The notes under the pieces: generated by a model
Seen by the model: only the letters and a program-made list of their open reading frames with translations
The model's database searches: none
What the model was told of the DNA's origin: nothing
Assembly (NCBI GenBank): GCA_964505325.1
Contig: CAZDHT010000064.1
Coordinates: 1 to 21,267, forward strand
Reading direction: 5' to 3'
Length of the DNA stretch: 21,267 nucleotides
Source of the DNA: CAZDHT01 sp964505325
GTDB lineage: Bacteria; Planctomycetota; PUPC01
Shown: in pieces, positions 11,651 through 18,288 of the stretch
Position numbering within the stretch: position 1 is the stretch's first letter
How the letters are laid out: the number at the start of each line of letters is the position of its first letter
Program-made: the position numbers and the translations under genes

Positions 11651-12169
11651 TTACGCCTCTCCCTCTGCGGGCGGGGGCGTAAACACGCGCTGGGCCAGCT
11701 CACGGTCGATCATCATCATCCCGTCCGGGCTGTCGGCCGCCAGCTTCAGCTTGTCCACCAGGTCATTGGCCGAGGCCTCCTCCTCCACCTGCTCGTCGGC
11801 GAACCAGTTCAGGAACGACCGGGTGGCGTGGTCCTTCTCCTCGACGGCGAGGTCGACCAGACCGTTGATCAGGCCGGTGACCTTCTCTTCGTGCGCTCGC
11901 ACGTTCTCGGCCACGGCGACCGGCGAGTCCCACTCGGTCGGCGGGCCGTCGATGGCGGTGAGGGTCACGCGCGCGTTACGCTCGACGATGAAGTTGTAGA
12001 TCTTGAACGCGTGGATCATCTCCTCTTTGGCCTGGCAATCCATCCAGTTGGCCAGGCCCTTCAGCCCCTGCGAAGCGGCCCAGGCGGACATCGACTGGTA
12101 GAGGTAAGCCGAGTATGCCTCGGCGTTCACCTGCTTGTTCAGCGCCTCTTCCATGGTCTTGCTCAGCAT
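11651..12169 (-). CDS. Non-haem ferritin
   Basis: A 172-residue iron-storage ferritin of FtnA type. The ferroxidase ligands fall at the positions numbered in Escherichia coli FtnA: Glu17 (NAEAYSAYLYQSM), Glu50 and His53 (KEEMIHAF), Glu94 (RAHEEKV) and Gln127 (WFADEQVEEE). It would form a 24-subunit shell that oxidises and stores iron in the cytoplasm. The start at 12169 (MLSKTMEE) is chosen from family length and a GGGAGA eight bases upstream; a longer frame beginning at 12208 adds 13 unrelated residues. It follows the ferritin-like gene by 48 bp and is probably co-transcribed with it. Confidence 0.95.
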   Translation of the reverse strand: MLSKTMEEALNKQVNAEAYSAYLYQSMSAWAASQGLKGLANWMDCQAKEEMIHAFKIYNFIVERNARVTLTAIDGPPTEWDSPVAVAENVRAHEEKVTGLINGLVDLAVEEKDHATRSFLNWFADEQVEEEASANDLVDKLKLAADSPDGMMMIDRELAQRVFTPPPAEGEA

Positions 12170-12217
12170 GGTCTGTTCTCCCAATTGGTCGGGGCCGCGT
12201 CCGGCCACGTGGCTTCG

Positions 12218-12724
12218 TTAAGCGCCCTCGAAGTTCCACTGCTCCTCCTGCATAAACCAGTCCGCAGTGTGTTCGAGGTATTCGAGCGTGTTGCCGAGCA
12301 CCTGGACGTGGAAGCGCTCGATGTCTGCGAGCATTCCGCAGAGCTTCCTGACATCGTCGTCCTCGGATTCGGCGGCCCACTTGTCGTAGGCCTCGACGGA
12401 CTTCTTCTCCATGTCCAGCGCGACGTTGATGGCCTGCACGTCGCCTTCCGAGGCCGCGATCTTCCGGAGGCGCTCTTCGGGCACGTCGGCAAAGATGTGC
12501 CGCAGCCTGGCGTAAAGCCTGCGGTTGGCCGTGCCGGCCGTGTCCACGCCGGGCACCATCTGCTCGATCCATTCCACGTGATCGAGCTCGTCGCGGGCCA
12601 GCGACTCGAACATCCTCTTGGCCAAGTCGTTCGAGGCCTTTTCGGCTACGTCCAGGTAGAACATTCGCCCGTCGCCCTCGAGCTGGAGGGCGGCCTGGGT
12701 CACGTCATCTCGGGTCACTGCCAT
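12218..12724 (-). CDS. Ferritin-like di-iron protein (rubrerythrin-type fold, no rubredoxin domain)
   Basis: A 168-residue four-helix di-iron protein with AALQLEGDGRMFYLDVA (Glu16), ARDELDHVEWIEQM (Glu46, His49), LDMEKKSVEAYDKWA (Glu106, Glu111) and DIERFHVQVL (Glu136, His139). It lacks a C-terminal rubredoxin domain; the tail is short and acidic/aromatic (QEEQWNFEGA). Likely roles are iron binding or peroxide reduction. AGGTG lies five bases before the ATG. It lies between dfx and ferritin in the stress cluster. It shares the layout of the 3751-4257 gene but differs in sequence, so the two are separate paralogues rather than a recent copy. Confidence 0.88.
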   Translation of the reverse strand: MAVTRDDVTQAALQLEGDGRMFYLDVAEKASNDLAKRMFESLARDELDHVEWIEQMVPGVDTAGTANRRLYARLRHIFADVPEERLRKIAASEGDVQAINVALDMEKKSVEAYDKWAAESEDDDVRKLCGMLADIERFHVQVLGNTLEYLEHTADWFMQEEQWNFEGA

Positions 12725-12752
12725 GTGTCACCTCGCTCTCAGTGATGCGGTT

Positions 12753-12776
12753 GCGCGGGGGCTAACGCCCCCGCGC
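12753..12776 (-). other. Perfect 10-bp GC-rich hairpin between dfx and the ferritin-like gene
   Basis: The arms GCGCGGGGGC (12753-12762) and GCCCCCGCGC (12767-12776) are perfectly complementary around a TAAC loop. No T-run follows on the minus strand, so it is not a standard intrinsic terminator. It could protect or separate transcript segments, or be a dispersed palindrome. Confidence 0.6.
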
Positions 12777-12790
12777 GCCGTCCGCTTGCG

Positions 12791-13165
12791 TCAGCTCTTC
12801 CACAGCCCGTGCACGTTGCAGTACTCGCGGGCGCTCATGTTCTCCTTGTCGATGCCGTACACGGCCTCGGGCGCATCGCCGGGCTTCAGGAACATGCGGT
12901 CCGCTTTCCCATCCACGAGCAGCTCGATCCACTCGATGTAGTGCTCCGCCTCCATCGGGTGCGGGATGCTGCCGACCTTGACCTTGACGCCGCCGTCCAC
13001 CTTTTCGATCACCGGCACGTGCTTCTCCGTGCCCGCGTCGGTCGTCTTCTCGTCGAGCAGGTTCATCGGCTGGCCGCAACACACGAGCTCACCGGCGCCG
13101 CCGTGGAGCACCTCGACAATGTTCCCGCACACTTCGCACTTGTACACTTCCAGCTTCTTGGCCAT
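12791..13165 (-). CDS. dfx: Desulfoferrodoxin (2Fe superoxide reductase)
   Basis: A 124-residue class I enzyme that reduces superoxide to peroxide using electrons from rubredoxin, without making oxygen. Centre I is the N-terminal desulforedoxin-like site: Cys10, Cys13 (YKCEVCG) and Cys29-Cys30 (LVCCGQPM). Centre II is the catalytic iron site with EKHVPVIE (His49), HPMEAEHYIEWIEL (His69, His75) and CNVHGLWKS (Cys116, His119). All ligands are present. A strong AAGGAGGAG precedes the ATG. The stop of the cysteine-repeat lipoprotein gene lies only 15 bp upstream, so the two are very likely co-translated. A separate rubredoxin gene is absent here; the rubrerythrin nearby carries one as a domain. 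Confidence 0.97.
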   Translation of the reverse strand: MAKKLEVYKCEVCGNIVEVLHGGAGELVCCGQPMNLLDEKTTDAGTEKHVPVIEKVDGGVKVKVGSIPHPMEAEHYIEWIELLVDGKADRMFLKPGDAPEAVYGIDKENMSAREYCNVHGLWKS

Positions 13166-13180
13166 TTGTCTCCTCCTTCG

Positions 13181-13765
13181 CTATTCAGAACAACCGCACA
13201 CCGCGGCCGTGCCATAAGTCCCGCACCGGCAATCCATCTTCAGCTTGCAGCAGCCGGGCGAGCCCTTCGCAAGGCCGCACTTCGGGCACCTGATCGCTCC
13301 CGCCACGCAGCACGTGGCCGAGCCCTTCACCTGTCCGCACTTCGGGCACAGCACCACGTCTTTCTCGCCCGGCGCCGGCCTGAGCTGCCGGCAGCATCCA
13401 ATGGATCCCTTGTTGAGCCCGCACTTCGGGCACTTCACGGCGCCCTGGACGCAGCACTTCGCCGAGCCCTTGATCTCGCCGCACAACGGGCACACGACGA
13501 GCCGCGTTTCCGGCCTTTCACCGGCGTTTACCATCTTCCGGATGTACGCCCTTGGGGCGGCCTTCACCTTCGCCAGGCACCCGATGGAGCAGACGTAGAT
13601 CCGCGCCCCGGCCGCGTCGGCGTAAAGAGCCCTGGTGATCTTGCCGCCGCCGACCGGGCACGTGCTCTGCAGGCGCAGTGGCTTCTTGCCGCCCGTCGCG
13701 CAGCCGCCGGACAGGATCAGAGCCAGCGCGGCTGCCGGCCACAGCAGCAACCCATGCCTTCTCAT
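13181..13765 (-). CDS. Cysteine-repeat lipoprotein with YHS-like domain and four CPxCGxxKGSxxCC repeats
   Basis: A 194-residue protein with 24 cysteines, not recognised as a named family. The signal peptide (LLLWPAAALALILSGGC) ends at Cys22, a probable lipid anchor. Residues 36-78 (CPVGGGKITRALYADAAGARIYVCSIGC ... in short, Cys36, Cys59, Cys63) resemble the YHS/TRASH-like metal-binding domains of planctomycete secreted proteins. Four repeats follow at 92-105, 112-125, 140-153 and 160-173, each CPxCGxxKGSxxCC. They are arranged as two 34-residue pairs, and a last Cys group (179, 181, 190, 192) closes the protein. It probably binds metal outside the inner membrane. AGGAGGT sits seven bases before the ATG. 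It lies 15 bp before dfx and 73 bp after rubrerythrin. A longer frame upstream is spurious overlap with rubrerythrin. Confidence 0.85.
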   Translation of the reverse strand: MRRHGLLLWPAAALALILSGGCATGGKKPLRLQSTCPVGGGKITRALYADAAGARIYVCSIGCLAKVKAAPRAYIRKMVNAGERPETRLVVCPLCGEIKGSAKCCVQGAVKCPKCGLNKGSIGCCRQLRPAPGEKDVVLCPKCGQVKGSATCCVAGAIRCPKCGLAKGSPGCCKLKMDCRCGTYGTAAVCGCSE

Positions 13766-13838
13766 TCCTTGACCTCCTAACATCACGCACAGTCTCCGGC
13801 CAGGTGCCCTACGGCGCCGGCAATGATCGAGCATCAGA

Positions 13839-14411
13839 TTACCAGTTTTCCGCCAGCAGTTCAAAGTGCGCCTGGGGATGGGCGCAGGCCGGGCACAACT
13901 CGGGCGCCTCGGCTCCCTCGTGCAGGTAGCCGCAGTTGCGGCACCGCCACACGACCGGCTTGTCCTTCTTGAACACCGTGCCCGCATCGACGTTTGCCGC
14001 CAGCCCGAGGTATCGCTTCTCGTGCTGCTTCTCGGCGACGGCGATCGACTCGAAGATGCCGGCGATAGCATCGAACCCCTCCTCGTGCGCCACCTTGGCG
14101 AAGCCCGGATACATCTCCGTCCATTCGTAGTGCTCGCCGGCGGCGGCGGCCTTGAGGTTCTCCGACGTGGTGCCGATCACGCCGGCGGGGAACGCCGCCG
14201 TGACCTCGACCTCGCCGCCCTGGAGCTGCTTGAACAGGCGCTGCGCGTGCTCTTTCTCCTGGTCCGCCGTTTCCGCGAAAATATCCGCGATCTGCACGTA
14301 GCCCTCTTTCCGCGCCTGGCTGGCGAAGTACGTGTACCGATTCCTGGCCTGCGATTCGCCGGCAAACGCCGTAGTCAGGTTCTTCTCCGTCTGCGTCCCC
14401 TTCAGTTCCAT
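13839..14411 (-). CDS. rbr: Rubrerythrin
   Basis: A 190-residue cytosolic peroxide reductase. The N-terminal ferritin-like domain carries AFAGESQARNRY (Glu19), DQEKEHAQRLF (Glu52, His55), GEHYEWTEMYPGFAKVA and AVAEKQHEKRY (Glu127, His130). The C-terminal rubredoxin domain has WRCRNCGYLHEG and LCPACAHP (Cys157, 160, 173, 176). It reduces hydrogen peroxide to water with electrons passed through its rubredoxin site. The ATG at 14411 is chosen by family length; GGAGG lies immediately before it and AAGGA further upstream. It follows the permease by 19 bp and is next to the lipoprotein and dfx. Peroxide made by Dfx would be its substrate, so the pair acts in sequence. Confidence 0.97.
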   Translation of the reverse strand: MELKGTQTEKNLTTAFAGESQARNRYTYFASQARKEGYVQIADIFAETADQEKEHAQRLFKQLQGGEVEVTAAFPAGVIGTTSENLKAAAAGEHYEWTEMYPGFAKVAHEEGFDAIAGIFESIAVAEKQHEKRYLGLAANVDAGTVFKKDKPVVWRCRNCGYLHEGAEAPELCPACAHPQAHFELLAENW

Positions 14412-14430
14412 CCTCCGTCTTCCTTTCAAT

Positions 14431-15511
14431 TCAATGACAGTTATCGCCCTCATGCGCGTGTGGGTGTTCTTCCGGCGGGCGCCGGAAGATCGCCGCCGCC
14501 AGAACGCCCAGCAGCGCCACCGCGCAGACCCACTTGACCGGCTCCGGGATCATCGCCGCCATCCCGGGTTTGACCGTTTCTGCCGAGACCGCAAAGATAT
14601 GATCCAGCAGCAGGCCCGCTCCCAGCGCGGTCGGTCATCAGCTTCGCCGCGCCGCCGGGGGCGGTCGAGGCGACCGTGACCAGGTAAACCACGGCGGTCC
14701 GCGGGCCCATAACCTTCCACACCGTGGCGATGCCCGCCGCGTTCGTCGCCGGCCCCGTCATCAGAAACGCCAAAGCCGCGCCCGGCGAGACCCCCGTGTT
14801 GATCAGCGCCAGCGCCACCGGGATCGATGCCGTCGCACATACGTACAGCGGGATCCCCAGCAGCATCATCAGCACGATCGCCCCGATACCGGTGCCCACG
14901 TTCTTGAGATCGCCCGGCCCCACCGCCGCGCCGATCGCCCCCGCGATCAGCAGCCCCACGAGCAGCGCCTTGCCGATGTCTCGCGGCAGGTCGACGAAGC
15001 CGTACGACAGAGCCCGGGCCAGCCTGCCGCGCTGGCCGTCGCTGACGCAGCATTCGTCCTTGCACTCTTCGATCACCTGGCCATCCGCCTTGCCGTGCGG
15101 CTCCAAGACATCCACGATTATACCGCCGAACACCCCACTCACCAGCGCCGCGAGCGGCTTGAATATCGTAAACACCGGCCCGAGGAGGCTGAACGTGACC
15201 AGGATGCTGTCCACACCCGTCTGCGGCGTCGAGAGCAGGAACGCCGTGGCGGCGCCCCGGCTGGCGCCGTGCCGGCGCAGCGACGCGGTCACTGGGATCA
15301 CGCTGCACGAACACAGCGGCAGCGGGATGCCGAACAAGGCGCCCTTCAACACCGGCCACAGGCCGTGCCCGCCCAGATGCCGTTCGACCAGCCTGGCCGG
15401 GATGAAGACCGAGAGCAGCCCCGCCGCGAAGAAGCCGAACAGCAGGTACGGCGCCATGTCGGACAACGTCGCCCAGAACTTCGCCACGAAGTCCACCAGT
15501 CCTTCAAGCAT
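14431..15511 (-). pseudogene. Metal-efflux-type permease (SO_0444-like), frameshifted by a 34-bp insertion
   Basis: A membrane permease with about eight helices and the conserved GIPLPLCSCSVIPVTASL block (61-78), LLSTPQTGVDSI, a Cys-rich loop (EECKDECCVSDG) and LMTGPATNAAGIATVWKVMG. This family includes proposed Cu/Zn efflux permeases. Reading stays open to TVASTA near 14668, then a 34-bp stretch shifts the frame. Removing it rejoins TALGAGLLLDHIFAVSAET, a final helix (VKWVCAVALLGVLAAAIF) and a His-rich tail (EEHPHAHEGDNCH) ending at 14431, giving 348 residues. Without removal the frame runs into an unrelated tail ending at 14450. The ATG at 15511 overlaps the DUF2400 stop by eight bases. The gene is inactive unless this is a sequencing or assembly error. 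Confidence 0.8.
14634..14667. other. 34-bp insertion flanked by a 6-bp direct repeat
   Basis: CGGTCG occurs at 14628-14633 and again at 14662-14667. Deleting one repeat copy plus the 28 bp between them restores a single permease frame of exactly 349 codons including the stop. The size, 34 bp, is not a multiple of three. It resembles the footprint of slippage or a small element; I did not find its source elsewhere in the window. Confidence 0.65.
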
Positions 15512-16313
15512 GGCCCGCCACTCCTTCCTGCCGGAGTTGGTCAAGAAAAGCGCCCAGGTCCGTCTCACTCCGGATGCCGAGGCGAGTCAAGGCAAAATCG
15601 TACCGGACCGGGTCCTCAGGGGCAATAGTCCGGAAGGCCGCCGTGACCTCGGCCGCCGCCCGCAGGTCCGCCCGCTTCCGCTCGGTCAGGCCGAGCGCCA
15701 GGCCGATCCGGTGCATGTGGGTGTCGAGCGGGATGATCAGCTTCGAGGCCGACACGCCCTCCCACCCGCCCGGGTCGACCTCGTCGTGCCGGACCATCCA
15801 GCGCAGGAACAGGTTGAGGCGCTTGCACGCGCTGCCCCGGGCGGGCGAGGGCAGAAGATGGTTGAGCGGCCCGCCGGCGGCCGTGCTCAGCTCGGTGACG
15901 AAGATCGACAGCGCCGGCAGGACGTTGTCGCCCAGCCCTGCGCGGAAACACCGCTCGAGGGATCCGTGGCGCAGCCGCACCAGGCCCGCGCCAAACAGCA
16001 GCACCGCCAGCTCCGCGCCCGTCGTGAAACGGTGGCGGAAGCCCTTAAACGCCTCGAGCAACGTCACCAGCGGCATCCGGTCGACGAAGCGCGCTGGCGA
16101 CGGCGCCATCACCTCCAGGGCGCACTCCACGCTCTCCATGATCTGCGCCACCCGCCCATAGGCCAGCGCCGACGCCACCAGACCGGCGACCTCGCGGTCG
16201 TTGACATCAGGGTACCAGTACAGGAACTCGAGCGGGTCGGGATGGACGAACTCCCGCCGGTTGTACGTATCGTACAACTCATCAAGCTTATGTTTGATCG
16301 CGGTGAGCATCAT
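15504..16313 (-). CDS. DUF2400 / TIGR02757 family protein
   Basis: A 269-residue cytosolic protein of a conserved bacterial family of unknown function. It is distantly like helix-hairpin-helix DNA glycosylases. Family features seen are FVHPDPLEFLYWYPDVNDREVAG near the start, ALAYGRVAQIM, CKRLNLFLRWMVRHDEVDPG, and LIIPLDTHMHRIGLALGL with the conserved Asp-Thr-His. Length is normal. Two in-frame ATGs (16313, 16310) are both possible; neither has a strong Shine-Dalgarno sequence, and the gene begins 26 bp inside the end of fur, so coupling is likely. Being second after a Fur/PerR regulator may be chance or may link it to DNA damage under oxidative stress. Confidence 0.92.
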   Translation of the reverse strand: MMLTAIKHKLDELYDTYNRREFVHPDPLEFLYWYPDVNDREVAGLVASALAYGRVAQIMESVECALEVMAPSPARFVDRMPLVTLLEAFKGFRHRFTTGAELAVLLFGAGLVRLRHGSLERCFRAGLGDNVLPALSIFVTELSTAAGGPLNHLLPSPARGSACKRLNLFLRWMVRHDEVDPGGWEGVSASKLIIPLDTHMHRIGLALGLTERKRADLRAAAEVTAAFRTIAPEDPVRYDFALTRLGIRSETDLGAFLDQLRQEGVAGHA

Positions 16314-16770
16314 GGTCTTGCTCGCTCTGACATTGAGGGCACACCCCGACCAGCTCCAGCCTGTACCCGGTGATTTGATAGCCATGCGTGTCGCTGAAAG
16401 CCTGCTCGACGGAAATGGGCAGCTCGCCTGCCACATCATCCACCCGGCCGCAGCGGATGCACCGGACGTGGTGGTGGTTTGTGCAGTCGGCATCGAACCG
16501 CCTCTGCGCGCCGGCCAGGTCCAGCTTCCGGATGATCCCGCGCCGCGAGAGCAGTTCGAGGTTGCGGTAAACGGTAGCCAGACTGATCCGCGGCAAGCGA
16601 CGTTTGACAAGCTGATGCAGTTCGTCAGCCGTCGGATGCGACTTCGTCCGCCTTAACTCATCCAGCAGCGCCACCCGTTGTTGGGTTTGCCGCAGCGCAC
16701 CAGTCTGTGACAATTCCGGCCTCTTTTGGCTGCGATCCTTTGCCCGCCAGGGCGTTGTGAACAGGCCCAT
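16288..16770 (-). CDS. Fur/PerR-family metalloregulator
   Basis: A 160-residue repressor. The N-terminal winged helix holds RQTQQRVALLDELRRTKSHP, TADELHQLVKRRLPRISLATVYRNLELL. The dimerisation domain holds FDADCTNHHHVRCIRCGRVDD and VGVCPQCQSE, giving two CxxC pairs (104/107 and 144/147) for a structural zinc. His45, Asp93/Asp95, His99, His101 and Asp112 match the regulatory-site pattern of PerR, so peroxide sensing is plausible. Fur or Zur cannot be excluded. The ATG at 16770 has no good Shine-Dalgarno sequence; a TTG about 19 codons in (ELSQTG), with AGAGG upstream, is an alternative. It is the first gene of the stress cluster, directly after a promoter. Confidence 0.92.
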   Translation of the reverse strand: MGLFTTPWRAKDRSQKRPELSQTGALRQTQQRVALLDELRRTKSHPTADELHQLVKRRLPRISLATVYRNLELLSRRGIIRKLDLAGAQRRFDADCTNHHHVRCIRCGRVDDVAGELPISVEQAFSDTHGYQITGYRLELVGVCPQCQSEQDHDAHRDQT

Positions 16771-16795
16771 CACTTGGCCAAGCCAAGATGATTGA

Positions 16796-16810
16796 TAATA
16801 CCTCTTATTA
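16796..16810. promoter_or_regulatory. Candidate Fur/PerR operator
   Basis: TAATACCTCTTATTA is a 15-bp AT-rich inverted repeat with perfect 5-bp arms. It lies just downstream of the -10 element, overlapping the predicted start of transcription. Its size and position fit an autoregulatory Fur- or PerR-box, but the match to known boxes is only partial. Confidence 0.35.
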
Positions 16811-16812
16811 CT

Positions 16813-16840
16813 ATTAAACCCCATTTCCGCGCATTGTCAA
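16813..16840 (-). promoter_or_regulatory. Sigma70-type promoter for the fur-led stress cluster
   Basis: The minus strand reads TTGACA (16840-16835), a 16-bp spacer, then TTTAAT (16818-16813), which matches five of six bases of the -10 consensus. Transcription would begin near 16806, about 36 bp before the fur ATG. With 17-bp spacing the -10 would be TTAATA. Confidence 0.65.
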
Positions 16841-16998
16841 GCCCCATTTGCAGGAATTTCTCGGGTAACACTTCGGCCAAGTGAAAAAGATAGCTTGGCG
16901 CGAGGTGTCAGGGCCCTCTTTCGGAGCACAACCGGCGATCTATTGACGGTCATGTGTCAAAAGGAATTCCGGGGGACACGACAGAGATGCTTCGCTTC
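16841..16998. other. Gene-free stretch between fur promoter and repeat block
   Basis: No coding pattern is seen. From about 16942 (ATTGACGGTCATGTGTC) it resembles the segment before the second repeat copy (from about 18454), with many substitutions. The relationship therefore extends, weakly, beyond the identical block. Confidence 0.5.
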
Positions 16999-17065
16999 GC
17001 TCAGCATGACATAAGCTGCGATTCTGCTGTGCGTTCTGTCATTCTGAGCGTTAGCGAAGAATCTC
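16984..17065. repeat. REP-like inverted repeat
   Basis: The left arm GAGATGCTTCGCTTCGCTCA (continuing to 17011) pairs with the right arm at 17037-17065, which contains GAGCGTTAGCGAAGAATCTC. Similar intergenic palindromes are known to be scattered widely in bacterial genomes. The left boundary of the identical duplication falls inside its left arm. In the second copy the left arm is longer and different (18496 onward), carrying an extra palindromic stretch. Confidence 0.65.
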
Positions 17066-17177
17066 CTCGACACACCTCCCGCTTTCATCGCCAACATGAA
17101 GCTCAATAGTCGTTCATACACGGTCCCGATGCGGGGCGCCCTGCGGGTGTCGAGGGCAATGACTTCGCAATCTTCCA

Positions 17178-17302
17178 GTGTCCTTTCAAGTTCGATCCTG
17201 CAGGTGCGAAAATGGGGACAGGCACGTCTCCGCTCGTTTCACTCGCTCCGCTGGTGCCAGTCCCCATTTTCGGCGGCTCCGAATTCAATGTTGAAGTAAC
17301 AC
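17178..17302. mobile_element. MITE-like element B, copy 1 (125 bp)
   Basis: The ends are inverted, GTGTCCTTTCAA and TTGAAGTAACAC (GTGTnnnTTCAA). The interior is a 19-bp stem with one mismatch, CGAAAATGGGGACAGGCAC at 17207-17225 and its complement at 17254-17272. The diverged third copy near 20177 lacks exactly this segment: the flanks CTTCCA and GGGAAGTG are joined there. A short target duplication (CA) is compatible. It has no coding capacity. Confidence 0.65.
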
Positions 17303-17329
17303 CAGGGGAAGTGCCTCTGCGCGATGGGC

Positions 17330-17377
17330 TCAGGCGTCCGGCATGTAATGCTGTCCGATGACGTTCTAGGCGGGCTT
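17330..17377 (-). pseudogene. Relic of the GH113-like gene 3' end, copy 1
   Basis: These 48 bp match the last 48 bp of the glycoside hydrolase gene (20331-20378) at 44 positions. Read on the minus strand they give KPA-stop-NVIGQHYMPDA-stop, against KPAENVIAQHYMPDD-stop in the gene. The internal TAG shows it is a decayed fragment. Confidence 0.75.
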
Positions 17378-17470
17378 TCTGTAGCCGAGGCCCATGTCCT
17401 CATTTTTGCCTACAAATGCGACAGCGCCGCAAAACGGCCCGCCGCACATCCCTCCTGCATTCTTGGACGG

Positions 17471-17598
17471 CCTAACAGGCCGTTGAAAAACACAGCGCGC
17501 CGCCTCGCCCGCTCACAGAGCGGGCCTACAAGTGGGCCGCGCGGCGTTTCTTGTAGGCCGGTTCTGTGAACCGGCGGCTTGTTCAAGCGCCTGCTAAG
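17471..17598. mobile_element. MITE-like element C, copy 1 (128 bp)
   Basis: An imperfect inverted repeat along its whole length. The ends are CCTAACAGGCCGTTGAAAAA and, on the opposite strand, CTTAGCAGGCGCTTGAACAA (15 of 20). Each arm holds a small hairpin, CCCGCTC-ACA-GAGCGGG and GCCGGTTC-TGT-GAACCGGC, flanked by CTACAAG and CTTGTAG. No open frame fits it. Similar ACAGA-loop palindromes are common in planctomycete intergenic DNA from memory. Confidence 0.55.
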
Positions 17599-17734
17599 GG
17601 GGCCGACAGCATCAACGGCACACAAACCGAGCCCCCGGGCCGAAAAGCCGGGGCGAGGATGTCCAGGCGCACAACGCGGGCATCCGAGCGGACCGCCAGG
17701 CAGCGCGTCTGCAAACGCCTCGACCCCGGTGGCA

Positions 17735-17766
17735 GGGTGTTCGCCTGCACGTGCAGGCGAACACCC
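17735..17766. repeat. Perfect 32-bp palindrome, copy 1
   Basis: GGGTGTTCGCCTGCAC is followed at once by its exact reverse complement, with no loop bases. It could extrude a cruciform or act as a binding or transposase-recognition site. It is repeated at 19304-19335. Confidence 0.85.
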
Positions 17767-17809
17767 GGCCAGAACGCCGCGAGGGGGCCTATACTGCGGT
17801 TCCGGGCGT

Positions 17810-17837
17810 GTGTCCGTGTGTCCAGACAGACGGACAC
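17810..17837. repeat. Short hairpin, copy 1
   Basis: GTGTCCGT and ACGGACAC form a perfect 8-bp stem around a 12-nt loop. The same hairpin is at 19379-19406. Confidence 0.6.
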
Positions 17838-18288
17838 TTCACTCTGATTCTCTCCGGCACCCTGGTTGCGTGAGCCGATCCTGTGCGAGATTCCCGCCGA
17901 ACACAAAGGAACCTTCTCTGCCCCTCCGGCAGCAGGAAGGCGCTCTGCCGACCCGGCGCGCAACCGCCGGAACAGCGCCTGGGCGGAGGAGCCAGCCGCT
18001 GCGTCTCTCCTTCGAAGGCCGACGCCCCCGTTCGGCATTTGTGGGCAAAGATGAGGTCCACGACCTCGGAACGGCCTCATGGAGTTCCGGGGACGCAATA
18101 CTCATCTCGGCGTGCCCTGCGCCCCCGATTCCGGGAACATTACACTAATCAAGCCCTTCGCAACGGCTTTCGGCCGCTGTGTCTGCAGGAGTCTCGGGGA
18201 GCAGTGCCCGGTTGTTGCGTTCGTTGCCGCCCCCTTGCCACCCGTGTGAGCCGTCGCTTATTGGGACTATACCACAAGAAAGGCCCGC

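Noticed and set aside
12753..12776. Intrinsic terminator after dfx
   Set aside because: The hairpin is strong but no run of T follows on the transcribed strand.
13181..14071. A longer 296-residue form of the cysteine-repeat protein
   Set aside because: The extra N-terminal part is out-of-frame rubrerythrin sequence, while the internal ATG has a strong ribosome-binding site and a signal peptide.
14434..14667. Programmed frameshift in the permease
   Set aside because: There is no slippery sequence; the frame change is explained by a 34-bp insertion between direct repeats.
17579..18148. A 189-codon open frame inside the repeat block (and its copy at 19148-19717) as a gene
   Set aside because: The product is Arg/Pro/Ser-rich, without domain-like pattern, and overlaps equally long frames on the other strand; it runs through palindromes. 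High GC explains the open frames.
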